DNA of 64,000 nucleotides from Rhizobium sp. BT03 (GCF_030053155.1 NZ_CP125642.1:124001-188000), one strand, 5' to 3'; shown: positions 26,472-35,522, counted from the stretch's first letter. A program made the numbers and translations. The notes: generated from the sequence alone by a model not told the origin.

Positions 26472-27416
26472 TCAGCTCTTGTGCATTCCGGCATTGGAAA
26501 CGCCGGGCGCGCGGATGAAATGGTTAGGCCCGACCTGTTCGATCACGGTCGATTCCGGGCGGCTCAGCGCGCGCACCTTTTCCGCCTGTTCGAGGAAACG
26601 CGCGCTTCCGCCGGTCACGAACGGCCTGCTGCCGTCGGGAACGGCGGAAAGCAGCAGCCGCGTATAGGGATGGCTGGGATGGGAGAGAACCCTTTCGGTG
26701 TCGCCCCATTCGACCATCTGGCCGGCAAACATCACGACGATCTCCTCGGCCACATGCGCCGCCGTTGCGATATCGTGGGTGATATAGAGCATGGCGAGGT
26801 CGTTTTCACGTTTCACCCTGGCGAGCAGATCGAGAATATCCTTGCGGATGGAAACGTCGAGCATCGAGGTCGGCTCGTCGGCGACCAGCACGCTCGGCGC
26901 CACGGCCAGCGCCCGGGCGATATTGACGCGCTGGCGCTGACCGCCGGAGAGTTCATGCGGGAATTTCCGCCGGGTCACATCGGGGTCCAGCCCGACGCTT
27001 GCCAGCAGCCGGGCAATCTCCTCGGCAAGCTCCGTTCTGGCGCCGGCGGGCCGATGCAGTTGCAGCGGTCGCGCCAGATGATGGCTGACGGTGAAGGCCG
27101 GATTGAGCGAGGAGAACGGATCCTGAAAGACCATCTGCACCTCCCTGCGGTAGCGATGCCCATCCCCGGTCTCGCCGCGGGCGGTCAGCTCCTGCCCGCG
27201 GAAAAACAGCCTGCCGCCGGTCGGTTTGTCCAGGCGCGCGATGATGCGGGCGCAGGTCGTCTTGCCGCAGCCGGATTCGCCGACGAGCGCCAATGCCCGG
27301 CCGGGAAAGAGCGAGAAGGACACGCCTTTCAGCGCCCGGACCGCACCGAAATCGCGCTTGATGTCCTCGAGCCGGATCACGGCTTCGGCGGTAACGGGAT
27401 TTGGCTCCGCTTTCAT
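26472..27416 (-). CDS. Oligopeptide-type ABC transporter ATP-binding protein (DppF/OppF-like)
   Basis: 314 residues with Walker A GESGCGKTTCARI, signature [15 protein letters not shown], Walker B VLVADEPTSMLD and switch His in YITHDIATA. The C-terminal extension around residue 235 onwards (HPYTRLLLSAVP) is the oligopeptide-transporter C-terminal domain. Its start overlaps the stop of the companion ATPase by four bases. It pairs with the protein encoded at 27413-28228 to power the importer, which probably carries oligosaccharides because of the adjoining GH20 gene. Confidence 0.92.
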   Translation of the reverse strand: MKAEPNPVTAEAVIRLEDIKRDFGAVRALKGVSFSLFPGRALALVGESGCGKTTCARIIARLDKPTGGRLFFRGQELTARGETGDGHRYRREVQMVFQDPFSSLNPAFTVSHHLARPLQLHRPAGARTELAEEIARLLASVGLDPDVTRRKFPHELSGGQRQRVNIARALAVAPSVLVADEPTSMLDVSIRKDILDLLARVKRENDLAMLYITHDIATAAHVAEEIVVMFAGQMVEWGDTERVLSHPSHPYTRLLLSAVPDGSRPFVTGGSARFLEQAEKVRALSRPESTVIEQVGPNHFIRAPGVSNAGMHKS

Positions 27417-28228
27417 GCCATGAGCTCCGATAGATGCGGATTGCCGGGAAGCTGTGGAATGGCGTTCCAGAGCTTGCGCGTATAGTCGTGCCGCGGCGCA
27501 TGGGCGACCTGGCCGACGTCGCCCACTTCGACCAGTTCGCCCTTCAGCATGACGCCGATGCGCCGGCAGAGCTGCGCCATAAGGTGCAGGTCATGGGTGA
27601 TGAAGAGCACGGAGAAGCCGTAGGTTCGTTGCAGGTCGACAACCTGTTCGAGGATCTCCCGCTGCACGACCACGTCGAGCGCCGTCGTCGGCTCGTCCAT
27701 GATGATGAGTTCGGGTCTGAGCGCCAGGCAGATCGCGATGACGATGCGCTGGCGCATGCCGCCGGAGAACTGGTGCGGGTAGTCGCCGATGCGATGGGTG
27801 GGAATGCCGACGAGACGGAACATCTCTTCGGCCCGCGCCCGGGATTCCGCCTGCGAGCAGCCGGTGTGCCGGCGCAGGACGTCGTGGAACTGCGCCTCGA
27901 CCCGCATCAGCGGATTGAGCGAATTCATCGCGCTCTGGAAGACCATGCCGATGCGCTTCCAGCGGATCGTCTGCAGCTCGCGTTCCGGCAGTCTGAGCAG
28001 ATCCTGGCCGGTGAGCCGGATGCTGCCGCCGCTGATCCAGGCGGGCGCCTTGGAAAGACGGGTGATGGCATAGGCGATCGTGCTCTTGCCGCAGCCGGAT
28101 TCACCGGCAAGCCCGAAGATTTCGCCGCGGCCGATCGTGAAGGACACGTCCTTGACGGCGCGGAACTCTCCCTTGTCGACGAGGTAGTCGACATTGAGCT
28201 TTTCGATTTCCAGCAGATTGTCGCTCAT
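27413..28228 (-). CDS. Oligopeptide-type ABC transporter ATP-binding protein (DppD/OppD-like)
   Basis: 271 residues: Walker A GESGCGKSTIAYAI, signature FSGGMRQRIVIAI, Walker B LIIMDEPTTALD, switch His in FITHDLHLM. The ATG at 28228 overlaps the stop of the upstream permease (ATGA), which fixes the start; the frame stays open far upstream only because it shadows that permease. It is on the short side for DppD because the C-terminal extension ends soon after HDYTRKLWNAIPQLPG. Confidence 0.92.
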   Translation of the reverse strand: MSDNLLEIEKLNVDYLVDKGEFRAVKDVSFTIGRGEIFGLAGESGCGKSTIAYAITRLSKAPAWISGGSIRLTGQDLLRLPERELQTIRWKRIGMVFQSAMNSLNPLMRVEAQFHDVLRRHTGCSQAESRARAEEMFRLVGIPTHRIGDYPHQFSGGMRQRIVIAICLALRPELIIMDEPTTALDVVVQREILEQVVDLQRTYGFSVLFITHDLHLMAQLCRRIGVMLKGELVEVGDVGQVAHAPRHDYTRKLWNAIPQLPGNPHLSELMA

Positions 28229-29130
28229 CGGCCAAGCTCCAGTTCCCGGTTGCGGGCGCGGTTGAGGCGGAACCAGCGGGTCAGCGCCGGGCCGGAGCGC
28301 AGCTGCGGATTGGCGATCTCGTCGAAGGTGAAATTCAACAGGGCAAGCCCAAGGCCGGTCAGCGCAATGCCGAGCGCCGGCACTCCGATATCCCACCAGG
28401 CGCCGACCATGATCGCCGAGGAATTCTGGGCGTTGTAGAGCATCGTGCCCCAGGAGACTTTCAGCGGATCGCCGAAGCCGAGATATTCGAGCGTCGTCTG
28501 GGCAACGATGGCGTAGATGATGCTGCCGACGAGGTTGATGCCGATCAGCGTCGTCAGGTTCGGCAGGATTTCCACGAAGATGATGCGCCAGGCCGGCTCG
28601 CCGATCATTTTCGACGCGGTGACGAAATCGCGGTTGCGCAGCGCCATCGTCTGCGACCGCGTCATGCGGGCGCCCCACGGCCAGGAGGTCAGCGCGATGA
28701 TCGTCATGATCGTCAGCGGTCCCACCGTGCCGGCGAAGGAGGCGAGCAGGATCAAGAGCGGCATGTTCGGGATGACGAGCACGGCATTCGTCGTAAGGTC
28801 GAGCCACGCATCCGTCCTGCCGCCGGCATAACCGGCGATAAGCCCGATGGCGGTGCCGAGAACGGTGATGGCAATGCCCGTGGCAAAACCGACCGAGAGA
28901 GAGCTGCGGGCGCCCCAGACGAACTGGCGATAGACGTCCCGCCCCATTTTGGTGGTGCCGAGAACATGTTCGATCGACGGCGGCTGATGCGAGCGTCCCA
29001 CACGCGCTCCGGGCTCGCCGGGTGCAACGAGCGGCGCAAACAGTGCCATCAGCCACAGGACGGCGATGATGATCAGGCCGGCCAGTGCCTTCTTCTGCTT
29101 GAGGATAGGCCATAGCGTAAAGTTCATCAC
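28225..29130 (-). CDS. Oligopeptide-type ABC transporter permease (DppC-like)
   Basis: 301-residue inner-membrane permease. An N-terminal span (KALAGLIIIAVLWLMALFAPL) is followed by the periplasmic loop with VLGTTKMGRDVYRQFVWGAR, a hallmark of DppC/OppC, and five more hydrophobic spans with the EAA-type loop near residues 190-215. Start and stop overlap the neighbouring genes by four bases each, so the operon is tightly coupled. Confidence 0.92.
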   Translation of the reverse strand: MMNFTLWPILKQKKALAGLIIIAVLWLMALFAPLVAPGEPGARVGRSHQPPSIEHVLGTTKMGRDVYRQFVWGARSSLSVGFATGIAITVLGTAIGLIAGYAGGRTDAWLDLTTNAVLVIPNMPLLILLASFAGTVGPLTIMTIIALTSWPWGARMTRSQTMALRNRDFVTASKMIGEPAWRIIFVEILPNLTTLIGINLVGSIIYAIVAQTTLEYLGFGDPLKVSWGTMLYNAQNSSAIMVGAWWDIGVPALGIALTGLGLALLNFTFDEIANPQLRSGPALTRWFRLNRARNRELELGR

Positions 29131-30107
29131 GCAGCCTCCCGCAATCTCGGATCGACGAGCCCGTAAATCATGTCGACCAGGAAGTTGGCGCCGAGGGTCG
29201 CGAGCGTCATCAGCAGCAGCTGGCCCTGGATGACCGGGTAATCGCGGGCGATGCTCGCAGTATAAAGCGTCAGTCCGAGGCCGGGATAGTTGAAGACGAT
29301 CTCGGTGACGATCGAACCGCCGAAGACGGCGCCAAGCATCAGCGCCAGGTTGGTGAGAACGGGAAGCATGGCATTGCGGGCGCCGTAGCCGAACATGACC
29401 GTGAGGTGGCTCAGCCCCTTGGCGCGGCCCATGGTCACATAGTCCTCGCCGAGCACCGAGATCATCGACGAGCGCATCGTGGTCTGGAATTCGCCGATCA
29501 GAAACGGCGAAAGCGTCAGCACCGGCAGAATCGCATGGGCGAAGACGCTGCCGGCAAAGGTGAAATTGAAGGCGGGATCGAGATTGGGATCATAGGCATA
29601 GCCCACCGGAAACCAGCGCAGCGAAACCGCGAAGACGAAAAGCGTCGTCAGTGCCACGATGACGGGCGGCACCGAAATCATGATCACCGACAGCGGCGAG
29701 ACGATCGTGTCGAAACGCCCGCCGCGGCGCCAGGCCGAAATTGCGCCCAGCACGACACCGACGCAGAGCGAGAAGATGATCGCCGTCGTCACCAGGAAGA
29801 CGGTCCAGAGCGCCGAGCGGCCGAGAACCTGGACGACGGTCTGGGGATAATATTTGACCGAGACGCCGAGATCGAAGGTGGCAAGCCCCTTCAGATAATC
29901 GGCGAATTGCCAGAGCATCGGCTGGTCGACCGCGCCGAAACGCGCCTTGATCGCCTCGACGGCGGCAGGCGTTGCCCGCGGACCGAGCTGGGCGACCATG
30001 GCATCGACCGGGCTCCCCGGCATCAGCCGGGGAAGAATGAAGTTCACGACGATGGCGAAGGCCAGCGCGACCGCATAGACGCCGAGGCGCCGGCTCGAAA
30101 TGCGCAT
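29127..30107 (-). CDS. Oligopeptide-type ABC transporter permease (DppB-like)
   Basis: 326 residues. The N-terminal span (LGVYAVALAFAIVVNFILPRLMPGSP) is the DppB/OppB hallmark, with the long first periplasmic loop up to about residue 100, then five hydrophobic spans and an EAA-type loop (VTMGRAKGLSHLTVMFGYG). It forms the transmembrane pair with the DppC-like protein. The gene begins 20 bases after the binding-protein gene ends. Confidence 0.92.
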   Translation of the reverse strand: MRISSRRLGVYAVALAFAIVVNFILPRLMPGSPVDAMVAQLGPRATPAAVEAIKARFGAVDQPMLWQFADYLKGLATFDLGVSVKYYPQTVVQVLGRSALWTVFLVTTAIIFSLCVGVVLGAISAWRRGGRFDTIVSPLSVIMISVPPVIVALTTLFVFAVSLRWFPVGYAYDPNLDPAFNFTFAGSVFAHAILPVLTLSPFLIGEFQTTMRSSMISVLGEDYVTMGRAKGLSHLTVMFGYGARNAMLPVLTNLALMLGAVFGGSIVTEIVFNYPGLGLTLYTASIARDYPVIQGQLLLMTLATLGANFLVDMIYGLVDPRLREAA

Positions 30108-30126
30108 TTCCGCTCCCCCGCTGGGT

Positions 30127-31818
30127 TTAGCTGACCGGCTTGAGACGCAGCAGATGCATCAGGCGCATGCGGTTGTTGTCATGATCCTCCGGGTTCATCA
30201 CCGGATCCTTGTCGGTCACCCAGCCGGTGAAGCGCTTGCTGGAGAACTGATACCAGGTCGGGCCGTTGAAGACGGGCACGACGGGGAAGTCGTCGGCGAT
30301 CAGCAGCTGAATGTCGTTGAAGATCTTCTTGTGATCCTCATCCGAGGTCGCCTGCAGATACTGATCGAAAAGCGCGTCCAGCTTCGGGTTCGAATAACGC
30401 GAGGGGGCGCCGGTGATGCGCCCGCCATAGGCTGTGGAAAGGCTCTGGTAATAGCCGCGAAACGGGGTTGCGCCGTCGGCGCGGGAATTCATGACGACCT
30501 CGAAGCTGCCGTCGATGATCTCTTTGCGCCATTGTTCGTATTCCGGGGTGGCGACCGACGCGTTGATGCCGGCGGCGCGCAGGCCTTCGACCGCGATCTG
30601 GACCGCATCGATCCAGTCCGTCCAGCCGTTCGGAACGATGATCGGGAAGGCGATCGGCTTGCCGCTCGGGGTTGTGCGGAAGCCGTCGGCGCCCTTCTTG
30701 TAACCCGCATCGTCGAGGATTTTGTTGGCCTTCTCGGTATCGAAGCCCATGAAGGCGTCCTTGTCGCCTTCCGCCTGTTTGTTGCGCCAGCTTTCGAAGC
30801 GCGGCGGCAGGCCGGTCGCATGTTCGTTGACGACGGGATAGCCGAAGCCGGCAATGTCGACCATGGACTTGCGATCCATGGCGAGGCTGAAGGCATGGCG
30901 GAAGTTCAGGTCCTTATAGGCCTCGAGGTTGCCGTCATTGCCGCTCTTGAAGTTCATCTGGAAGGCGACGGTTTCGGCCGGCGGCTGCCAATAGCCGTTG
31001 TGATCGGCGTCCAGCGCCACGAAGGTCTTGTCGATCTGGGGAATGAAAGATCCGATCCAGTCCATGTTGCCCTCAGGCAGAATGGCGAGCATCTGGTCGT
31101 TGCCGGAGATCTGCGGCAGCCTGAGGCAATCGACATGCAGCGAGGCGGCATCCCAATAGTTCGGGTTGCGGCACTGCTCGTAGACCTGCGGCGTGAAGCG
31201 GCGCAGCTCCGTCATCGGGCCGGAACCGACCGGCTTCTCGTTCTTGAAGGCGACAGGATCGGAAACGTCCTTCCAGATATGCTCGGGAACGACGGCGAGA
31301 TCGGCAAGCGTTTCCGGGAAATCGGAATTGACCGCCTTGAGATCGATCTTCACCTCGGTCGCCGACGGCGTCTCGACGGAGGCAACGGTCTCGCCGACGC
31401 CGACGGTATCGAGCGCGGCATTCTTCAGCATCAGATCGATCGTATATTTCACGTCGGCCGAGGTCAGCGGCTGGCCGTCGGACCATTTCAGATCGGGTCG
31501 TAGCGTGTAGGTGACCGATTTCATGTCCTTGGAGAATGTGTAGGCGGTCGCCAGCCGGAAGACCGGCTTGCCGCCGTCCTCGGCATTGAAGATGACCAGC
31601 GGCTCGTAGATGAAATCCATCGTGCTCTGCCGACGGCCGGCAAGATCGAACGGATTGAAGTTCTGAACCCAGCTGGTCTGCTCCTCAATGTGCATCGTCA
31701 GCACCGATTCAGCGGCCGCGCTGCCAGTCCCGAAGGCGGTGAGCGCCGTCAGGGCGGTTGCTGCCGCTGAGCCGGTACGCATGGACATATGGCGGAATAG
31801 GCTTTTGCTTGATCTCAT
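30127..31818 (-). CDS. Periplasmic binding protein, oligopeptide/oligosaccharide type (SBP family 5)
   Basis: 563-residue family 5 receptor. The ATG at 31818 has AGGGA seven bases upstream and gives an N-terminus MRSSKSLFRHMSMR with a signal sequence ending near SAAAES; an in-frame start at 31857 is less likely. The body shows family features (TYTLRPDLKWSDGQPLTSADVKYTID is split over residues about 90-115). It heads the operon that ends with GH20. In Vibrio, a Dpp-family importer carries chitobiose, so a chitooligosaccharide ligand is a reasonable guess (inference). Confidence 0.9.
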   Translation of the reverse strand: MRSSKSLFRHMSMRTGSAAATALTALTAFGTGSAAAESVLTMHIEEQTSWVQNFNPFDLAGRRQSTMDFIYEPLVIFNAEDGGKPVFRLATAYTFSKDMKSVTYTLRPDLKWSDGQPLTSADVKYTIDLMLKNAALDTVGVGETVASVETPSATEVKIDLKAVNSDFPETLADLAVVPEHIWKDVSDPVAFKNEKPVGSGPMTELRRFTPQVYEQCRNPNYWDAASLHVDCLRLPQISGNDQMLAILPEGNMDWIGSFIPQIDKTFVALDADHNGYWQPPAETVAFQMNFKSGNDGNLEAYKDLNFRHAFSLAMDRKSMVDIAGFGYPVVNEHATGLPPRFESWRNKQAEGDKDAFMGFDTEKANKILDDAGYKKGADGFRTTPSGKPIAFPIIVPNGWTDWIDAVQIAVEGLRAAGINASVATPEYEQWRKEIIDGSFEVVMNSRADGATPFRGYYQSLSTAYGGRITGAPSRYSNPKLDALFDQYLQATSDEDHKKIFNDIQLLIADDFPVVPVFNGPTWYQFSSKRFTGWVTDKDPVMNPEDHDNNRMRLMHLLRLKPVS

Positions 31819-32155
31819 TCCAACGTTCCCTTGTTGTTTATTTTTAGAGTCAATCAAATTGATTTAATATTGATAGTCAGTTTCCCGCCGCCCCGTCAAT
31901 TGCCGATCTCAAATTTTTGCGGGGAGCATCCGGAGCCGATTTCGGCGGGCATCGACGGGCGCGATTTCATGGTGAACAAAAAAACAAGGGCTGGGCTCGC
32001 TGCGTTAACCATTAAGGTACTTTTAAGTACGATAATTAACCCAACGATGGCGAAATTGATCGGAAACACTGGTCGATAAGCATGAGGCTGCTCGCCACGG
32101 CCGGGATGTTTCCCCGGGTTTCAACATATTCAACCTCCGAAGCAGGCGAACTCCG
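31819..32155. other. Divergent intergenic region between the Dpp-type operon and the flagellin gene
   Basis: 337 bases, more A/T-rich than its surroundings towards the flagellin side. It must hold the promoters of both divergent units. A TTAA-N7-TTAA motif is recorded separately. A short plus-strand frame here (31831-32079) has no ribosome-binding site or protein-like composition and is not considered a gene. Confidence 0.5.
32012..32026. promoter_or_regulatory. CtrA-type box (TTAA-N7-TTAA) upstream of the flagellin gene
   Basis: TTAA at 32012-32015 and TTAA at 32023-32026 are separated by exactly seven bases (GGTACTT), and the half-site form TTAACCAT occurs just before (32005-32012). This is the alphaproteobacterial CtrA consensus, a cell-cycle regulator that controls motility genes in several species. 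It lies 130 bases before the flagellin start in an A/T-rich stretch, so chance occurrence is possible. Confidence 0.45.
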
Positions 32156-33064
32156 ATGACGAGCATCAATACCAACAACTCAGCGATGTCTGCCCTTCAG
32201 ACGCTGCGCAGCATCAATTCCAGTCTCGAAACGACACAGAACAGCGTCTCCACCGGCTATCGGGTCGACAGCGCATCCGACAATGCCGCTTACTGGTCGA
32301 TCGCCACGACGATGCGCTCCGACAACAAGGCGCTGTCGGCCGTCTCCGATGCACTCGGCCTCGGCGCCGCAAAGGTCGATACCGCCTATACGGCGATGGA
32401 CAGCGCGATCGACGTCGTCGACGAGATCAAAGCCAAGCTGGTGGCCGCGACCGAAGACGGTGTCGACAAGTCGAAGGTCCAGGAAGAAATCAGCCAGCTG
32501 CAGGAGCAGCTGATGAGCATTGCCCAGTCGGCATCGTTCTCGGGCGAAAACTGGGTCGCCGGCGCCGACGGCACGAAAAATGTCGTATCCTCCTTCGTTC
32601 GCGACGGCTCCGGCGCCGTTTCCGTCAAGATGACGGACTACGTTCTGGATACCAGCTCCGCCGGCAACGTGCTGTTCGGCATGAGCGGCGGGTCGATCGA
32701 AACCTCCACGGGCATCCTCGGAACGGCCGATGCAAACGGCGATTCCGTCTACTCGCTCGACATTACCGATTTTACCACCGGTCAGATCCAGTCGGCGCTC
32801 TCGACCATCGAATCCGCGCTGTCGGCGATGACCTCGGCAGGTGCGCAACTGGGTTCGATCTCGACACGCATCGATCTGCAGGAAGACTTCGTCGGAGCGC
32901 TGTCGGATTCGATCGACTCGGGCGTCGGTCGGCTGGTCGATGCCGACATGGAGGAGGAATCGAGCAAGCTCTCCGCCCTGCAGACGCAACAGCAGCTCGC
33001 GATCCAGTCGCTGTCGATCGCCAACTCCTCGTCGCAGAACATCCTGTCGCTCTTCCGCGGCTAA
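32156..33064 (+). CDS. Flagellin
   Basis: 302 residues, short like other rhizobial flagellins. The conserved N-terminal D0/D1 helices (MTSINTNNSAMSALQTLRSI, GYRVDSASDNAAYWSIATTM) and the C-terminal helix (QQLAIQSLSIANSSSQNILS) that polymerise the filament are intact, and the middle is short and Ser/Thr/Gly-rich. No signal peptide is expected because export is by the flagellar apparatus. No other flagellar genes lie in the window, so it is an orphan flagellin, probably a minor or alternative filament subunit. Confidence 0.95.
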   Translation: MTSINTNNSAMSALQTLRSINSSLETTQNSVSTGYRVDSASDNAAYWSIATTMRSDNKALSAVSDALGLGAAKVDTAYTAMDSAIDVVDEIKAKLVAATEDGVDKSKVQEEISQLQEQLMSIAQSASFSGENWVAGADGTKNVVSSFVRDGSGAVSVKMTDYVLDTSSAGNVLFGMSGGSIETSTGILGTADANGDSVYSLDITDFTTGQIQSALSTIESALSAMTSAGAQLGSISTRIDLQEDFVGALSDSIDSGVGRLVDADMEEESSKLSALQTQQQLAIQSLSIANSSSQNILSLFRG

Positions 33065-33129
33065 TCGCAAACGCCGATGCAAAGCGTCCCGGGCGTATAA
33101 AGCGCCCGGACCCCATTCACAGATCGAAC

Positions 33130-33167
33130 ATCGAGCCTGGCCTTCCCGGTCGGGCTCGATTCTATTT
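33130..33167 (+). terminator. Probable intrinsic terminator after the flagellin gene
   Basis: ATCGAGCC (33130-33137) pairs with GGCTCGAT (33153-33160) and is followed by TCTATTT. A second hairpin without a T-run (CCGGGCG at 33089-33095 with CGCCCGG at 33103-33109) precedes it, 25 bases after the flagellin stop. Confidence 0.65.
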
Positions 33168-33265
33168 GGTGACCCTTTTGCCCTGATATGCCGGTTGACA
33201 TGTCGATCGCTAACATGGTCGGTATTGTTACCGGGCCGGAAAATGCCCGTGCGCGGGATCATCGT

Positions 33266-34807
33266 ATGCTGAAACGACCTGAACCTGCTCGTCCCGACCG
33301 ACCGCCCGCCATCGTCTGGCTCGGTTTCCTCGCCATGTGCGTCGGCATGTTCATGGCGATCCTCGACGTTCAGGTAGTGGCGACATCGCTGCCGACCATC
33401 CAGTCGGCGCTGGGTATCGATCCCGACCAGATGAGCTGGATACAGACGGCCTATCTGATCGCCGAAGTGGTGGCGATCCCGCTGACCGGCCTGCTGACGC
33501 GGCTGCTTTCGATGCGATGGCTGTTCGTGACCGCCATCAGCCTGTTCGTCGCAGCCTCGGCCGGCTGCGCGCTGAGCGGCAGCTTCGGCGAACTGGTGGC
33601 CTGGCGGGTGCTGCAGGGCTTTTCCGGCGGAACCTTGATCCCTTCGGTGTTTTCGGCCGTGTTCATCCTGTTCCCGAACGAGCGGCAGGCGCTGGCGACG
33701 ACGATCGCCGGCGTGCTGGCGGTGCTGGCGCCCACCGTCGGACCGATCGTCGGCGGATGGCTGACCGAAACCTATTCCTGGCACTGGCTGTTCCTGATCA
33801 ACATCCTTCCGGGCATTGCCTCGGCCATCCTGGCCGCCCGCTTCCTGCCACGGCAGGCGGCCGATCCGTCCGAACTCCGGCATCTCGACGGCCTGTCGCT
33901 GCTGCTGATGGCCGCCGCCTTGACGAGCCTGGAACTCAGCCTGAAAGAGGCGCCGACCAGCGGCTGGACTTCGGCCTATGTGCTGAGCCTGCTGGTCGTC
34001 TGCCTCGTATCGGGCGGCGCGTTCACGGCGCGGACGCTACGCCGGCGCCGGCCGATCGTCGATCTCGGCAATTTCGCCGATCGAAACTTTCTCGTCGGCT
34101 CGACCTTAAGCTTCGTGCTGGGCATCGGCCTGTTCGGCTCGGTCTACCTGATGCCCGTGTTTCTCGCTTTCGTCAGGGGCCACGATGCGCTCGAAATCGG
34201 CGTGACGATGCTGGTCACCGGCATCGCCCAGCTGGTCACGGCGCCGGTTGCGGTCGCGCTGGAGAAGCGCATGGATGCGCGGCTGCTGTCGACCGCCGGT
34301 TTCGCGCTGTTTGCGATCGGCGTCGGCATGAGCGCCTTTCAGGATCCCCGTTCGGATTACGATGCGATGTTCTGGCCGCAGATCGTGCGCGGCGTCGCCA
34401 TCATGTTCTGCCTGCTGCCGCCGACGCGGCTGGCGCTCGGCACGCTCCCGGCCGATCGCATTCCCGATGCCAGCGGGCTCTTCAATCTGATGCGCAATCT
34501 CGGCGGGGCGATCGGCATCGCCCTGATCGACACGATCATCTACACCCGCTCGGAGCCGCTGGGCCAAAGCCTGTGGGCGCGCCTTCAGGCCGGTGACGTC
34601 GACGCCGCGGCATTCGTCGGCGCACCCCTTCCGGCCATATCGGGCCATAGCGGCAGCTTCGATGCGGAGACCACGGCGCTGCTCGATCCGCTGGTCCAGA
34701 CCGCAGCCAGCGTTCAGGCGATCAACGAAGCCTGGATGGTCGTCGCCGTCCTCACCGGCTGCGCCCTCGTCTGCGTGCCCTTCGCCAGACGGCCGGCGCC
34801 GGGGTGA
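33266..34807 (+). CDS. DHA2-family MFS drug/solute exporter (EmrB/QacA type)
   Basis: 513 residues with about 14 hydrophobic spans. The N-terminus MCVGMFMAILDVQVVATSLP and motif C region VLAVLAPTVGPIVGGWLTE are typical of EmrB-like proton-coupled exporters. The ATG at 33266 has GGGA seven bases upstream and gives the usual length; the in-frame start at 33188 adds 26 residues without family support. No EmrA-like adaptor gene is adjacent. The final 108 bases (36 codons with stop) are repeated at 36961-37068, which indicates a rearrangement at the 3' end of this gene. Confidence 0.9.
   Translation: MLKRPEPARPDRPPAIVWLGFLAMCVGMFMAILDVQVVATSLPTIQSALGIDPDQMSWIQTAYLIAEVVAIPLTGLLTRLLSMRWLFVTAISLFVAASAGCALSGSFGELVAWRVLQGFSGGTLIPSVFSAVFILFPNERQALATTIAGVLAVLAPTVGPIVGGWLTETYSWHWLFLINILPGIASAILAARFLPRQAADPSELRHLDGLSLLLMAAALTSLELSLKEAPTSGWTSAYVLSLLVVCLVSGGAFTARTLRRRRPIVDLGNFADRNFLVGSTLSFVLGIGLFGSVYLMPVFLAFVRGHDALEIGVTMLVTGIAQLVTAPVAVALEKRMDARLLSTAGFALFAIGVGMSAFQDPRSDYDAMFWPQIVRGVAIMFCLLPPTRLALGTLPADRIPDASGLFNLMRNLGGAIGIALIDTIIYTRSEPLGQSLWARLQAGDVDAAAFVGAPLPAISGHSGSFDAETTALLDPLVQTAASVQAINEAWMVVAVLTGCALVCVPFARRPAPG
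34700..34807 (+). repeat. Direct repeat, copy 1: 3' end of the DHA2 exporter gene
   Basis: These 108 bases, ending in the stop codon, match 36961-37068 with nine mismatches by direct comparison (about 92 % identity). Seven of 36 codons differ, four of them synonymously. Similarity stops abruptly at the upstream edge and fades a few bases after the stop. The copies bracket a 2153-base segment with three genes. Confidence 0.9.
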
Positions 34808-34910
34808 AGACCGTCGCTGACAGTGGCAGGTCACCCCAAATGGGCAATGGTCATAGTGCCGCCACAGAATTCGATCCATTCATGCTTGAGATACAAGCGG
34901 ATGGCGAAAA

Positions 34911-35522
34911 ATGAGATTGCTGGCTCTTCTTGCTGTGGCCGTTTTGCTGACGGTGGTTCAAGCCCATGCCCAAGTTTATGAACCGTATGATGGATACGAC
35001 GAATACGGCGGCTACGACTATGATGACCCGTATAGCCCGTATCCACCTCCGCCGTATTACGACCCCGCCCCTCGCGATCAGGAACCTCTGTATGATCGCA
35101 GAGAACCCTCGACACGAAGTGCAAGGGGAACCATCGTGATCGCCACGCGTGAGCACACCCTTATTTACATGACGTCATCGGGTGAACAGTTCGCCTACCC
35201 AATCGCCGTCGGCCGCGAAGGCAAGCAATGGTACGGATCAACCCGGGTCGTATCCAAGCGAATGCATCCCGAATGGCGGCCGACGGCGAGCATGCGGCAG
35301 AAGAACCCAAGGCTTCCCGCGGTCGTGAAGGCTGGCCCTGCCAATCCGCTTGGAACCCGCGCAATTTACCTGGCCGACGGGCTGCTCCGCATCCACGGCA
35401 CCAACGACCCCGCCTCCATCGGAACCAATGCTTCGAGCGGTTGCTTTCGGATGTACCGCGAGGACGTCGAGGAACTTTACGATATGGTCCAGCCGGGGAC
35501 CCGAGTGATCGTCCAGCGGTAA
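34911..35522 (+). CDS. L,D-transpeptidase (YkuD domain), secreted
   Basis: 203 residues. A signal peptide (residues 1-20, ending AHA before QVYEP) is followed by a Tyr/Asp/Pro-rich low-complexity stretch (about 21-68) and the YkuD domain (about 72-203). The catalytic motif is present: IHGTNDPASIG followed by SSGCFRM, with the nucleophilic cysteine near residue 182. Such enzymes form 3-3 peptidoglycan cross-links or attach outer-membrane proteins to peptidoglycan, a use known in Rhizobiales. The Tyr-rich linker is longer than in typical single-domain members. It lies inside the repeat-bracketed segment. Confidence 0.88.
   Translation: MRLLALLAVAVLLTVVQAHAQVYEPYDGYDEYGGYDYDDPYSPYPPPPYYDPAPRDQEPLYDRREPSTRSARGTIVIATREHTLIYMTSSGEQFAYPIAVGREGKQWYGSTRVVSKRMHPEWRPTASMRQKNPRLPAVVKAGPANPLGTRAIYLADGLLRIHGTNDPASIGTNASSGCFRMYREDVEELYDMVQPGTRVIVQR

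Noticed and set aside
25398..27485. Long plus-strand open frame opposite GH20 and the DppF-like gene
   Set aside because: Antisense shadow; catalytic GADE and ABC motifs are all on the minus strand.
27413..29113. Extended 566-codon version of the DppD-like ATPase
   Set aside because: The first about 295 codons only shadow the DppC-like permease in another frame; the ATPase start is fixed by the ATGA overlap at 28228.
31831..32079. Short plus-strand frame between the Dpp-type operon and flagellin
   Set aside because: Starts inside the divergent gene's leader, lacks a ribosome-binding site and contains the promoter-region motifs.
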